A DNA stretch of 64,000 nucleotides from Candidatus Synechococcus calcipolaris G9 (GTDB taxonomy: Bacteria > Cyanobacteriota > Cyanobacteriia > Thermosynechococcales > Thermosynechococcaceae). Within the stretch, counting starts at the first letter, position 1; each line of letters starts with the position of its first letter. The notes beneath the pieces are model-generated. The model had not been told where the DNA came from, ran no database searches, and was given only the letters and a program-made list of their open reading frames with translations. The position numbers and the translations under genes are program-made. The stretch spans positions 1,761,747-1,825,746 of the forward strand of contig NZ_JAKKUT010000002.1 of NCBI RefSeq assembly GCF_029582805.1, given 5' to 3'. Of the stretch, positions 34,192 through 44,785 are shown piece after piece.

Positions 34192-34422
34192 TCATTTGGT
34201 TTTGGTCTTGTCTAGTTTTTCAATCGCTTCTTCAGTGCGATCGTGGGGATTCAAGGGGGAAAACCCGGGAAATGTGCCACGAATAACATCATTCATTCCC
34301 TCGCGGGTGGCCGTACTCAGACCACCGAGGGGTTCCGGCAAAATGCGATCGCCAAAGCCAATATAAACAATACTCAACAGGAGGATCGGTACAATTAAGT
34401 CTTGAATACGCATTAGGCCCAT
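34192..34422 (-). CDS. Small one-helix membrane protein, conserved-looking, function unknown
   Basis: From ATG 34422 (MGLMRIQDLIVPILLLSIVYIGFG) the product is 76 residues, with one hydrophobic helix near the N-terminus. It has a soluble tail containing PEPLGGLSTATREGMNDVIRGTFPGF and a charged lysine/glutamate end. The helix followed by a G-rich amphipathic part resembles a TatA layout superficially, but TatA's F-G motif spacing is absent, so I give no name. The longer frame from 34464 seems too long for the ribosome site (GAGGA before 34422). It may be co-transcribed with the LapA-like gene, since the gap is only 24 nt. Confidence 0.6.
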   Translation of the reverse strand: MGLMRIQDLIVPILLLSIVYIGFGDRILPEPLGGLSTATREGMNDVIRGTFPGFSPLNPHDRTEEAIEKLDKTKTK

Positions 34423-34513
34423 GGGAAGATCCTCGTCACGGCTATTTATGGTTCTAGTGTACAAGATTCCCCCTTTATGCTATAGAATGCTTAATTTATT
34501 TATGAACTTTAAT

Positions 34514-35200
34514 TTATTTATGGACTTTTTTATGGGTTTTAATGAACTGATAGGCGAGGGCGATCGCCTGGTCATTGATGGTATGGCCCATGGTGAGTTC
34601 CCGGTAGGTGCATTTAAACCCAGCTTGGTTGAGGCGATCGCGGCTATCTTGGGCCGCCTGAACCGGAATCACAGGATCCTGGTTGCCATGGATCATCAAA
34701 ATCGGGGGAGAGGGTTCACTCCTGGGGAGCGATCGCAACCAATAGCCACTAAAGACGACTAGGCCCGCAAAGGGATACTTGAGGCCCACCTCTAGGGTCA
34801 TGACTCCCCCCTGGGAAAAGCCACCTAAGATTGTGCGGCTCAGATCAATATCCTGGGTTGTCAACCATTGCTCTAGGAGACGACAACTATAGTCAATGGG
34901 GGCTTCATCCCCTGCCGCTGGCCCAGGTTCTCGAGGGGGTTCCCCATGGGGATCCCTCACCGTTCCATCCTCCTGGAGGTTCAATTCGTACCACATTCGT
35001 CCCCCTGGCACTAAGGGATGGGGAAAGGGAGCATTGGGGGTAAACCCTTGACCGTCCGGGGCAAGAAGGGGAACCAGGGGCAGTAAATCAGCGGCATTGG
35101 CCCCCCAACCATGGAGCAAAATCAGCCAATAGGGGGGATCCGCTTGGGGCGGCTGGGGAAATCCTATCACCTCAAGGATGGTATCGGGATCAGACATCAA
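34514..35200 (-). CDS. Alpha/beta-hydrolase, phospholipase/carboxylesterase family
   Basis: This 228-residue esterase has the nucleophile elbow GGFSQGGVMTLEVGL (about residue 122), the N-terminal LILLHGWGANAADLLPLVPLL (oxyanion loop), GNQDPVIPVQ (Asp, about 180) and HTIND (catalytic His). These make up the Ser-Asp-His triad of YpfH/EstB-like carboxylesterases. It acts on short-chain esters or acyl-thioesters; the natural substrate is unknown. It lies 26 nt downstream of the Anbu protease gene on the same strand. Confidence 0.9.
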   Translation of the reverse strand: MMSDPDTILEVIGFPQPPQADPPYWLILLHGWGANAADLLPLVPLLAPDGQGFTPNAPFPHPLVPGGRMWYELNLQEDGTVRDPHGEPPREPGPAAGDEAPIDYSCRLLEQWLTTQDIDLSRTILGGFSQGGVMTLEVGLKYPFAGLVVFSGYWLRSLPRSEPSPPILMIHGNQDPVIPVQAAQDSRDRLNQAGFKCTYRELTMGHTINDQAIALAYQFIKTHKKVHK

Positions 35201-35226
35201 AAAAACCTCAGGAACGTCTTAGTAGA

Positions 35227-36018
35227 TTAGCGATCGTCCCGAACAGATTCCGAGGCGGGGCTATCCATGGGGGCTGGATGCTCTAGCTTTTCATGCCATT
35301 GAATGTCAGGCATGGCCTCAAATGCTTGCCGTAATGAGGTTTCCCAAAATTTACGCACCTTGACGAGGAAGGGATCCCCAAGCACAAACTCTGCCCGGTG
35401 TTTGACTAAAAAGCTATCTGCTTCGTACATCACCATACTAAAGGGCGGCCCCACCGAAATATTGGATTTCATTGTCGAATCTAGGGACAGTAGCGCGCAC
35501 TTCGCCGCCGCCGTAGCCGAGATTTCATAGTTTAGGGTGCGATCGAGAATGGGTTTACCATACTTGGTTTCACCAATCTGCAAAAAGGGAGTTTCCGGCG
35601 TGGCATGGAGAAAGTTCCCCTGACTATAGATCAGATAGAGAACGTGCCCCTCACCGCGAATTTGACCACCGAGGAGAAAGGTACATTGATAGTCAATTTG
35701 ATCCTGCTGGAGCCACTGGCGATTGGAATCCGTGACTTGGCGCATTTTGCCGCCGATATAGCGGGCGATCTCATACATATTGGGCAAGGTGTGTAAACTG
35801 ATTTCTGCCTGGCCCTTTAAGTCCCGCTGCATCAGGGTTAAGACCTCTTGGGTCATTGCCAAATTACCCGCAGAAGAAAGGATAATCGCTCGCTCTCCTG
35901 GTACGGAAAAGTCAAAGAGCTTTTGATAGGTAGAAATATAGTCAACCCCAGCATTTGTGCGGGAATCCGCCGCCATCACCAGGCCAGTACGGGTAATAAT
36001 TCCTAAGCAATAGGTCAT
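35227..36018 (-). CDS. Anbu-type proteasome-related peptidase
   Basis: This 263-residue protein starts MTYCLGIITRTGLVMAADSRTNAGVDYISTYQKLFDF, the diagnostic Anbu (ancestral beta subunit) N-terminus. After Met removal, Thr2 would be the nucleophile of the N-terminal-nucleophile hydrolase fold; Asp and Lys equivalents are in ADSRTNAGVD and YQKLF. Anbu assembles into ring or helical particles; its substrates are not known. In many bacteria it is grouped with transglutaminase, alpha-E and ATP-grasp genes, but these do not adjoin here. The C-terminus is extended by an acidic tail. The direct repeats at 36048-36078 lie just upstream. Confidence 0.9.
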   Translation of the reverse strand: MTYCLGIITRTGLVMAADSRTNAGVDYISTYQKLFDFSVPGERAIILSSAGNLAMTQEVLTLMQRDLKGQAEISLHTLPNMYEIARYIGGKMRQVTDSNRQWLQQDQIDYQCTFLLGGQIRGEGHVLYLIYSQGNFLHATPETPFLQIGETKYGKPILDRTLNYEISATAAAKCALLSLDSTMKSNISVGPPFSMVMYEADSFLVKHRAEFVLGDPFLVKVRKFWETSLRQAFEAMPDIQWHEKLEHPAPMDSPASESVRDDR

Positions 36019-36047
36019 ACAACTCCTAGAGTGCCAGCTACATTACG

Positions 36048-36084
36048 TTCTATACCACTTTTTTTCTATACCACTTTTAAGTGG
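36048..36084. repeat. Tandem 16-bp direct repeat plus hairpin upstream of the Anbu gene
   Basis: TTCTATACCACTTTT occurs twice with a 16-bp period (36048-36062 and 36064-36078). The second copy runs into CCACTT-TT-AAGTGG (36071-36084), an inverted repeat with a 2-nt loop. The position, 30-66 bp before the Anbu start, suits an operator or small regulatory element, though replication slippage is an alternative. Confidence 0.6.
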
Positions 36085-36131
36085 AATATATTACGCCTAG
36101 GGAATCCAACGATGCTGGCAGGGGATCGGGA

Positions 36132-36821
36132 TTAAATTTCAAAGTTAAACCCTTGTTGTTTAAGGGCCTCGTATTTTTGTGGATCAAACTGATACAGCCT
36201 TGCTGCTCGATGGGGAACATTATCTTGGATTTCATCCAGTTCAATGAGTAGATGCATCTTTAATATCTTTTTGCGAAAATTACGTTTGTCTAAGGGCTGC
36301 CCCAGAATTTTCTCATAGAGTTTTTGCAGTTGGGTAAGGGTAAACTTTTTGGGTAAGAGTTCAAAACCAATGGGTTCCCGCCGCACTTTTCCCTGGAGGC
36401 GATCGCTGGCCATGGTCACAATTTTATCGTGATCGAAGGGGAGCTTCGGAATTTGCCGAAAGGGAAACCAAGCCGCATCTCTGGCATCGGTGGCAGCCTG
36501 GATGTGATGATCCCACAGATTTACTAATCCGTAATAGGCAACTGTCACCACCCGCTCCCGTGGGTCTCGATCGCGATCGCCAAAGGCATAAAACTGCTCT
36601 AGGAAAATGTTTTCGATACCCGTTTCTTCCTGAAGTTCCCTCTGCGCCGCTTCATCTAGGGTTTCGTCTAGGCGCACAAATCCCCCTGGTAGGGCCCACT
36701 GGCCGCCAAAGGGGGGTAGGTCCCGCTGAATCAATAGGATCTTAATATCTTCGTCATCTAGGCCAAAAACGACACAATCCACCGTTAATGCCGGCCGCGG
36801 ATATAGATAGGTATAGGGCAT
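36132..36821 (-). CDS. Nudix hydrolase-like protein of the NrtR / ADP-ribose pyrophosphatase group
   Basis: This is a 229-residue protein. The Nudix box is intact: G-x5-E-x7-R-E-L-x-E-E-T-G-I in [24 protein letters not shown], starting near residue 45. After the Nudix domain (to about 145) follows a winged-helix-like part ([30 protein letters not shown], near 160-190), as in NrtR regulators that repress NAD-biosynthesis genes and sense ADP-ribose. With an intact box it could be catalytic, a regulator, or both. nadA is 2.2 kb away. No operator could be named. Confidence 0.85.
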   Translation of the reverse strand: MPYTYLYPRPALTVDCVVFGLDDEDIKILLIQRDLPPFGGQWALPGGFVRLDETLDEAAQRELQEETGIENIFLEQFYAFGDRDRDPRERVVTVAYYGLVNLWDHHIQAATDARDAAWFPFRQIPKLPFDHDKIVTMASDRLQGKVRREPIGFELLPKKFTLTQLQKLYEKILGQPLDKRNFRKKILKMHLLIELDEIQDNVPHRAARLYQFDPQKYEALKQQGFNFEI

Positions 36822-37176
36822 CGGTATTTAGGACAATTCGATAGTCGAGCTTTCACCGTTTAGCATCTCACATCAGGTATTCCAGCGGCTTAATATGCCC
36901 TGTTGCGCTACCAACTTCTCAAGGCGTTCATCTACGTCCCAATAATATTGGCAATCTTTATCGTCTTATAGATTACTTGCCATCATGTGTAATTATGCTA
37001 TCTTCTCAGCATGATCTCATAGTGTGAGCGACTTTGCGAATTTTTCGAGATGGCCATCATAAAGGCGGGAATTTGGAGGAATGGGTCTTTGTCTAATAGC
37101 TGTAGTCACTTCCCAGACTAAACTAGCGTCTGTTTTTGTTTCAATTTTGTCAGTCAATCAGGGGGAATAGGGGAAA
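36822..37176. other. 355-bp divergent intergenic region, no gene recognised
   Basis: The region lies between the minus-strand Nudix gene and the plus-strand EAL gene. I see no open frame with a ribosome site, no tRNA and no clear promoter pair. It is A/T-rich near 36950-37000 and carries no GCGATCGC octamer. The last 15 nt before ATG 37177 (AGGGGGAATAGGGGAAA) hold a purine-rich ribosome-binding site. Confidence 0.5.
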
Positions 37177-38847
37177 ATGACAGACCCATTTGAACTAATG
37201 AATTGGCATAAAAAAACAAAATATCCTTTCATTCTGCTGATTCTTTTGATGGTTGCGGGGGTTTACTTTTTCGTTTACGCCACAGGCGGAGTCAAGTATG
37301 TATTTCCGCATTCGATGTACTTACCAATTATCTTTTCTGCCATTGTTTTTGGGATAGCAGGAGGGCTACTATCTGCAATATTAGGGGGCATAGTTTTAGG
37401 CCCATTCATGCCCATAGACACCATGACGGGTGAAACGCAACAGACGATTAATTGGCTGTACCGGATGGGCTTTTTCGCACTTGTTGGTTCGATCGTAGGC
37501 TTTGCCAGTGATCGGATGCTTTTCTACGTAAAACAAATCAAATGGCTTGCCAATTATGACTCAACAACTGGACTACCTAATAGAATTTCGATGGAGAACT
37601 TTATTCAGAGTTTACCCGATCTATCCGAAAAAAACCGTTGTTCACATTTCTTACTAGGTATTGCACTGTCGAACGCAGACGAAATTGAAATGCATTTTGG
37701 GGCAAATGCTGTTAATCAAGTATTTTCCCATCTAGCCTGTTTAGCCAGCAGTGAATTGCCCAGCAACCCTTCTGTGTACCGTCTAGGCCACAATTGCCTT
37801 GGGGTAGTGTTGTTGGAAACTACCGAAACCGATATGAGGCAGAAGACGGAGAATCTGAAAAAAGCACTTCAAAAGCCGTTCGCCTTTGGTAGTCTGCACC
37901 TTCATGGCGATATTTACCTCGGAAGCGTGGTGCTAGAAAGTGCCATCAATGAGCCTGGAAAATATATTGAAAAAGTACGCTACGCCGTATCAGAAGCAAC
38001 CGCAAAAAAACAGCAAGGTGAGATCGTTGTCTGCTCTGAACACGATGCGAGAATACGAGAAAATATTGAGTTACTGGGCGAACTGATGGATGGATTGCAA
38101 GCTGGGCAGTTAACCATGCACTATCAACCCAAGGTAATCACGCAAACCGGCTATATTTATGGTGCCGAGGCACTGATGCGCTGGAATCACCCTGTTCGTG
38201 GAAAGATACCCCCAAACCTATTCATACCCCGTGCCGAAGAAAGCACACTCATTGATCAAATCACCTATTTTGCAATGGATCAGGCACTAGGCCAAATCGC
38301 AACGTGGGAGCAAAATGGCCTGAAAGGTATGCAAATAGCGGTGAACATCTCAACACGTAATCTAATGAGTCATGATTTCGACAAAACGGTTCGCCAGTTA
38401 CTAGATAGCCACGGTGTAAAAGGAGAAAATCTGGAGCTGGAAATTACCGAGAATTCGTTCATGGAATATGTTGAAAGCAGTCTCGAAAAGTTAACTACAC
38501 TATCTAAGTCGAATATAGTTTTATCAATAGATGATTTTGGTACGGGGTATTCATCCCTACAGTACCTAGCCAAGTTGCCTATTTCCGTCATCAAGATCGA
38601 TCAAGCCTTTATTCGCGGTTTACCAAACAATGTTGGAGCAAAATATATTGTGGAAGCAGCCATAAATTTGGCACACAAGTTGGATATGAAGGTTGTTGCG
38701 GAAGGGGTGGAGACCTTAGGCGCATACGATTTTCTTAGAAATGTAGGTTGCGACATAATACAAGGGTATTATGCCAGTCGCCCGATTACGGCCGGTGAAT
38801 TCAATACACTGTACCAGGAATGTGGCGGTCGGCTTTTGCAAGTCTAG
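37177..38847 (+). CDS. Membrane-bound EAL-domain protein with degenerate GGDEF domain (c-di-GMP phosphodiesterase)
   Basis: This is a 556-residue protein with three or four N-terminal hydrophobic helices (about 17-115). A GGDEF-like domain follows (about 130-280) whose signature is degenerate (RLGHNCLGVVLLE), so cyclase activity is unlikely. The EAL domain (about 300-550) is intact: GAEALMRWNHPVRGK (E-A-L), ENLELEITENSF, LSIDDFGTGYSSLQYL, ISVIKIDQAFI, NLAHKLDMKVVAEGVET. It should hydrolyse cyclic di-GMP. No GCGATCGC octamer is seen in the gene and A+T is higher than around it, which hints at horizontal transfer; the protein reads like proteobacterial homologues. Confidence 0.88.
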   Translation: MTDPFELMNWHKKTKYPFILLILLMVAGVYFFVYATGGVKYVFPHSMYLPIIFSAIVFGIAGGLLSAILGGIVLGPFMPIDTMTGETQQTINWLYRMGFFALVGSIVGFASDRMLFYVKQIKWLANYDSTTGLPNRISMENFIQSLPDLSEKNRCSHFLLGIALSNADEIEMHFGANAVNQVFSHLACLASSELPSNPSVYRLGHNCLGVVLLETTETDMRQKTENLKKALQKPFAFGSLHLHGDIYLGSVVLESAINEPGKYIEKVRYAVSEATAKKQQGEIVVCSEHDARIRENIELLGELMDGLQAGQLTMHYQPKVITQTGYIYGAEALMRWNHPVRGKIPPNLFIPRAEESTLIDQITYFAMDQALGQIATWEQNGLKGMQIAVNISTRNLMSHDFDKTVRQLLDSHGVKGENLELEITENSFMEYVESSLEKLTTLSKSNIVLSIDDFGTGYSSLQYLAKLPISVIKIDQAFIRGLPNNVGAKYIVEAAINLAHKLDMKVVAEGVETLGAYDFLRNVGCDIIQGYYASRPITAGEFNTLYQECGGRLLQV

Positions 38848-38922
38848 ACCTACGCACTAACCAAATTACGCACTAGCTAAATATTAGGTGTCGTCACCCA
38901 AGTTAGGATACTGCATACTTAA

Positions 38923-40977
<2,055 letters not shown>

Positions 40978-41373
40978 CACTCCCCGACGTCAACTGGATT
41001 GAGAAATGCTGGGGGTGGTTAAAAACAGAATTCGCAAATGCTTACCCTATGCCCAGAACCTACGATCTGCAATGGAACAAGGACTTAAGTACCCACTGTC
41101 CCATACCAGTTTTTAGGGCAATGTAACCCCCTTAACACGCAATGCTCGAGAAGTTTGCTAATTTTAATCCTATTAAGTCCAAGTTGACTTACTCCTTTCG
41201 TTTGTCTGTTCAAGCCATTCGTACGATCGCAGTCAACCAGTCCCAGGTAAAACATTTGCTGTGAATCATTTTAGGGCATTTGTTTAGGGTGTTTCTTTAG
41301 GACGTTATCTTTTTGAAACATTAAGGTTGGGTTGCTCGGCCTTTTGATCGAGGCTGCATTGCGGGGAATTTCT
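40978..41373. other. 396-bp intergenic region, no gene recognised
   Basis: The region lies between ligA and the pilin-type cluster. No convincing open frame or structured RNA was seen. An AT-rich stretch near 41300-41330 may contain the cluster's promoter (TTTAGGACGTTATCT), but no clear -10/-35 pair stands out. In-frame codons upstream of 41374 (from TTG 41332) extend the next gene but lack a ribosome site. Confidence 0.4.
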
Positions 41374-42759
41374 ATGTATCAGCGGCTACGCAATATTCAT
41401 TCTCGCCTACGGCTTCAGCCTGATCAGGGTTTTACCTTGCCTTTGGTGGTGGGTATGGGCCTGGTGATGATGCTCATTGGTGTCACCATGATGCTCAGAT
41501 CCCAAACCCAAACAACAACGGCTTCGGCGCAACGGGCCTCAGAGCAGAGTGTGGCGATCGCCGAGGTGGGTCTCACCCGCATCCAGGATTTTTTCACTCG
41601 GAATCGTGCCTTCCTACGGGAAGATATTCATCCAGAGGGCTCCGTTTATTGGGCCGGTGAAAGCGGAGCCTATTTAGATGACTTGGGTTGCAATAATTCC
41701 CATCCCACCTACGTCGAGGCCGAGGCCTTTAATGAATCGGTTCCTGCTCAAGGGGGACAATTCCGCATTATTCGCTATCAAGCTCCCGGTTCAATTCCCG
41801 GTACAGGAACCCTAACCCTACAAGGGGAAACATTAATGGGAAATCAGGTACGCTCCAGTACCCGCCTAGAACTGGGGATTCCCGTCAGTCGCAGTATTGT
41901 GCCGAGTATGGCCACCCCAGAGTTATGGGCCCAAGATTACACCTTCCCAGGCGCCGGTACTCAAGTGCTGTCTACGGCATCCACCCAAATTGTCGAGGCC
42001 AAATGTGGTAACTTAGGCACGCTCGTCGGTGGGGCGATCGCTGACGGGCAAGTGACCTCCAACCCCGCCCTATCCTTGCCCTCTCCCTTGGCTAGTCCGA
42101 TTCCCGCTGGCGATCCCTACGATCTGGGATTAATTAATACCGCATCCGGTGTCACCACCATTTTGCCCCGGCCCGCAGATACGCCCAATGGTTTGAACGG
42201 AGAATATATTTATCGGGGGCGCATCACCCTAACCACCACGGGCACTTCGCGGGTGATTGTTAAACCGGGAGAGCGCGTCACCCTTTACCTGTCTGGAGAT
42301 CTACGAACGGCCCTATCAGCGGGGGGAAGTTCAACAACGCGGGTAAAAATTGGCCATGACTGTACCGATACCAGTGATCCACCGGATGGTATGTCCAATG
42401 GAGCCACCGTTGTGACAGGCTGTAGCCCCAGTAACTTTAAGATTATTGGCACATCTGCCACCAATGAAATTTCCTTTGCCAGTCGTCATACCGCCGGCTT
42501 ACCGACCACCACAGAGGCGGTGATTATTGCCCCCAATGCCTTAGTGCGGCTTGGTCAGGCGAACTATACGACCCGGTTTAAGGGGATGATTTGGGCTCGG
42601 GAAATAGATTTATCCCAGGGAACAACCACCGTTGAACCCGTGCCCGTGGCCTGGACGACCCTACAGCCCACCCTGCCCCCCCTGAATCCGCCGGGTAGTG
42701 TGTTGCCCCTGGGTATGGATTCCATTAGTAAGTGGGAACGCAAGGCGGTGACTCCATGA
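41374..42759 (+). CDS. PilX-like minor-pilin-associated protein of a type IV pilus-like cluster
   Basis: From ATG 41374 (MYQRLRNIHS) the product has 461 residues. A class III-like signal with F-T-L-P-L-V-V-G-M-G-L-V-M-M (after GFTLPLV) gives one hydrophobic helix, as in PilX-type proteins that lack the consensus Glu5. The remainder is Ser/Thr/Pro-rich and largely extracellular. It starts a four-gene set with three prepilin-like genes, and its stop overlaps the next start (ATGA). It is probably part of a pseudopilus or minor-pilin initiation complex; the precise partner roles are unknown. Confidence 0.72.
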   Translation: MYQRLRNIHSRLRLQPDQGFTLPLVVGMGLVMMLIGVTMMLRSQTQTTTASAQRASEQSVAIAEVGLTRIQDFFTRNRAFLREDIHPEGSVYWAGESGAYLDDLGCNNSHPTYVEAEAFNESVPAQGGQFRIIRYQAPGSIPGTGTLTLQGETLMGNQVRSSTRLELGIPVSRSIVPSMATPELWAQDYTFPGAGTQVLSTASTQIVEAKCGNLGTLVGGAIADGQVTSNPALSLPSPLASPIPAGDPYDLGLINTASGVTTILPRPADTPNGLNGEYIYRGRITLTTTGTSRVIVKPGERVTLYLSGDLRTALSAGGSSTTRVKIGHDCTDTSDPPDGMSNGATVVTGCSPSNFKIIGTSATNEISFASRHTAGLPTTTEAVIIAPNALVRLGQANYTTRFKGMIWAREIDLSQGTTTVEPVPVAWTTLQPTLPPLNPPGSVLPLGMDSISKWERKAVTP

Positions 42760-43490
42760 TTGTCTCTCCCTTAAAACTAAATCGTTCTTTTCTCAGCCCC
42801 CTAGGGAGAAGGATTCCCTTGGCATCCGCAGGATTTTCCCTGGTGGAAGTCATTGTGGGCATGTTGATTGCCATGTTGTTTGTGGCCAGTTCCATGCAGT
42901 TAATGGTCTATGCCATGCTCCTGCAAACCCAAGGACGGGAAATGAGTACCACCAAAAGCTGGATTCAGGAAGACATCGAGCAAATCCGTAGTTTAGCTGC
43001 GGGCTACAAGTCAACCCAGCTAACCGCCCCGACAACCCTGGGAGCCACGACGATCAATGTGGAATGGGTGGATGGATTTGCCAGTGGGGATACCCTACGG
43101 ATTGGCAGTGATCCGACTCCTTACTCTGTGACGGCGGTTTCGACAACGCCAGCCCAATTAACCTTTAACCCAGCGATCGCCTCGGTTCAGGCCAGTGGCG
43201 GGAATGTGATCGCCATTAATATGTGCAATGCCACCACTCCAGCCTTTGGATTTGCCCAGGCCCTACGCACAGAACTACCGTCCTTGGTTGCATCTACCCG
43301 TACCATTGGTGGTCAAACCTATACCTTGATTCGAGGCGGGCCGGGGGGAAGTGCCATTCCAGTGGTTGCGAATACGCCACCGTACCATATTTTGCAATTT
43401 AATTATCAAGTGGTTCCCCAAGGATCAACGACTGCCGTTGCTGTGTTAGATACGGAGGTGATTCCCGATGCTGCCCTTAAATGTCCGTAG
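42756..43490 (+). CDS. Prepilin-like protein (PilV/PulJ-like minor pilin)
   Basis: The protein starts MIVSPLKLNRSFLSPLGRR and has a type III signal in which A-G-F-S-L-V-E-V-I-V-G-M is the prepilin peptidase site (G before F, Glu at +5), followed by a hydrophobic helix. It has 244 residues. The start ATG overlaps the upstream stop by 4 nt. The C-terminal half contains a repeat-rich beta region. The gene lies in the middle of the pilin cluster and probably encodes a PilV-type minor pilin. Confidence 0.78.
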   Translation: MIVSPLKLNRSFLSPLGRRIPLASAGFSLVEVIVGMLIAMLFVASSMQLMVYAMLLQTQGREMSTTKSWIQEDIEQIRSLAAGYKSTQLTAPTTLGATTINVEWVDGFASGDTLRIGSDPTPYSVTAVSTTPAQLTFNPAIASVQASGGNVIAINMCNATTPAFGFAQALRTELPSLVASTRTIGGQTYTLIRGGPGGSAIPVVANTPPYHILQFNYQVVPQGSTTAVAVLDTEVIPDAALKCP

Positions 43491-43995
43491 GTGGAATCGG
43501 GGCGTGACCCTGCCGGAAATTTTAGCCGTTGTGGTGATTATTGGTATTTTGGCGGCCATTAGTTTGCCGAGTTTTTTATCCTGGCTCAACGATCGCCGGG
43601 TACGGGATGCCCTTGTCAAAGTGGAAGGGGCGATGAAGGAGGCCCAACGGGAAGCAATCCGTCAAGGCCGCCAGTGTGACTTAATCATTAATACCAGTAG
43701 TAACGGATCAATTACGGGAAGTTGTTTAGTGACGGGGCCACGGACTTTTGGCGATCCTGCCCTGCCCTTTCTCACTCCGATTCAGCTTCGCAGTAATCGC
43801 AACGACTATAGTTTTTTTGTGAATGGCACTACCAATTCGACGGCAACCCTGGTTGTGGCCTTACCTACGGGTGAAGCAACCCAGCGTTGCTTTGTCCTAT
43901 CCAATGGGGTGGGGATGATGCGGAAGGGAACCTATCAAGATAGCGATACGGTGGGAGCTACCGCAGCCAATTGTACGACGCTACAGGTGCAATGA
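43468..43995 (+). CDS. GspH/FimT-like prepilin
   Basis: This is a 175-residue prepilin: NRGVTLPEILAVVVIIGILAAISLPSFLSWLNDRRVRDAL is the classical FimT/GspH start, with prepilin cleavage after the Gly and Glu at +5 (V-T-L-P-E). A single long helix is followed by a globular domain. Its start overlaps the previous gene by 23 nt and its end overlaps the next by 4 nt. Together the genes are a translationally coupled set. Homologues seed pilus assembly or act in DNA uptake. Confidence 0.88.
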   Translation: MLPLNVRRWNRGVTLPEILAVVVIIGILAAISLPSFLSWLNDRRVRDALVKVEGAMKEAQREAIRQGRQCDLIINTSSNGSITGSCLVTGPRTFGDPALPFLTPIQLRSNRNDYSFFVNGTTNSTATLVVALPTGEATQRCFVLSNGVGMMRKGTYQDSDTVGATAANCTTLQVQ

Positions 43996-44669
43996 TGATG
44001 CCACGGTTTTTCTTAGGGCGATATATTGCCTTAGATTTTTCCTTAGAGCAACAGGGTAAAAATAATGGGTTTACCCTCACGGAATTAATGGTGGGGGTGG
44101 CGATCGCGGGGGTGGTGATTGCCTCGCTCGGGTTTGCCCTCGTCACCTTGATGGGCATTGATCAAACCAGTCAATCCGATGGCGATCGCCGCGTTGAGAT
44201 TGATCGCACCCTCAGCTATTTATCTAACGATATCCGCCAGGCCCGCAGTGTCAATTTACCCACGGGCTATACGGTGAATCCTACGGCCTGTGCCACCAAT
44301 ACCCCAGTGCTACACCTGCGGAATCCCGATAATACCAACACAGTGTATTACATCCGCGATATTAGTGGCTGTAATAATATTGTCTGGCTCAAACCCAACA
44401 TGATTTATCGCGTACAACGGACAACGGGCGGGCTGGATTTACCGGATCCCCCCCATGCCATTCCCAATAATGTCGGTAATGAAATCATGGATGCCGTTCA
44501 GCCGCCAACAACGGCTTTTACCTGCCCCAGTGGTGAACAAGCAGGAGCCAATGGTTTTTATGTTTGCCTTGAAAACTCGCGCTCCCTCACCATTCATCTT
44601 TTTGGGCGGGGAAGCCAGGGGCAAACCATGCCAGTTCAATCCACACGGGTGGCAGTGCGGGGAAGCTAG
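43992..44669 (+). CDS. PilW-like minor pilin
   Basis: This is a 225-residue protein starting at ATG 43992 (MMMPRFFLGRYI), with the prepilin-type segment GFTLTELMVGVAIAGVVIASLGFALVTL (Glu at +5), then a beta-rich domain with SNDIRQARSVNLPTG, typical of PilW/PulJ. It is the last gene of the overlapping cluster. A downstream strip of about 115 nt to the convergent HAD gene holds no recognised feature. Confidence 0.8.
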   Translation: MMMPRFFLGRYIALDFSLEQQGKNNGFTLTELMVGVAIAGVVIASLGFALVTLMGIDQTSQSDGDRRVEIDRTLSYLSNDIRQARSVNLPTGYTVNPTACATNTPVLHLRNPDNTNTVYYIRDISGCNNIVWLKPNMIYRVQRTTGGLDLPDPPHAIPNNVGNEIMDAVQPPTTAFTCPSGEQAGANGFYVCLENSRSLTIHLFGRGSQGQTMPVQSTRVAVRGS

Positions 44670-44785
44670 AAAAGCAGTAGCGAAACAACTGACGGTTTGC
44701 GGTGTCCCAATGCGGTAGGTAATGAGATCGCCTTCTTCGTCCACCTCTAAGCTGAGGTAGATTTAGGGGTTTTTAATGACCCAAA

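Noticed and set aside
34192-34464. TatA-like identity for the small membrane protein
   Set aside because: The helix plus amphipathic layout is similar, but the typical Phe-Gly hinge and downstream pattern are missing.
44670-44775. Minus-strand peptide YLSLEVDEEGDLITYRIGTPQTVSC that looks conserved
   Set aside because: No start codon follows the in-frame stop just upstream, and it continues antisense to the PilW-like gene; at best a gene fragment.
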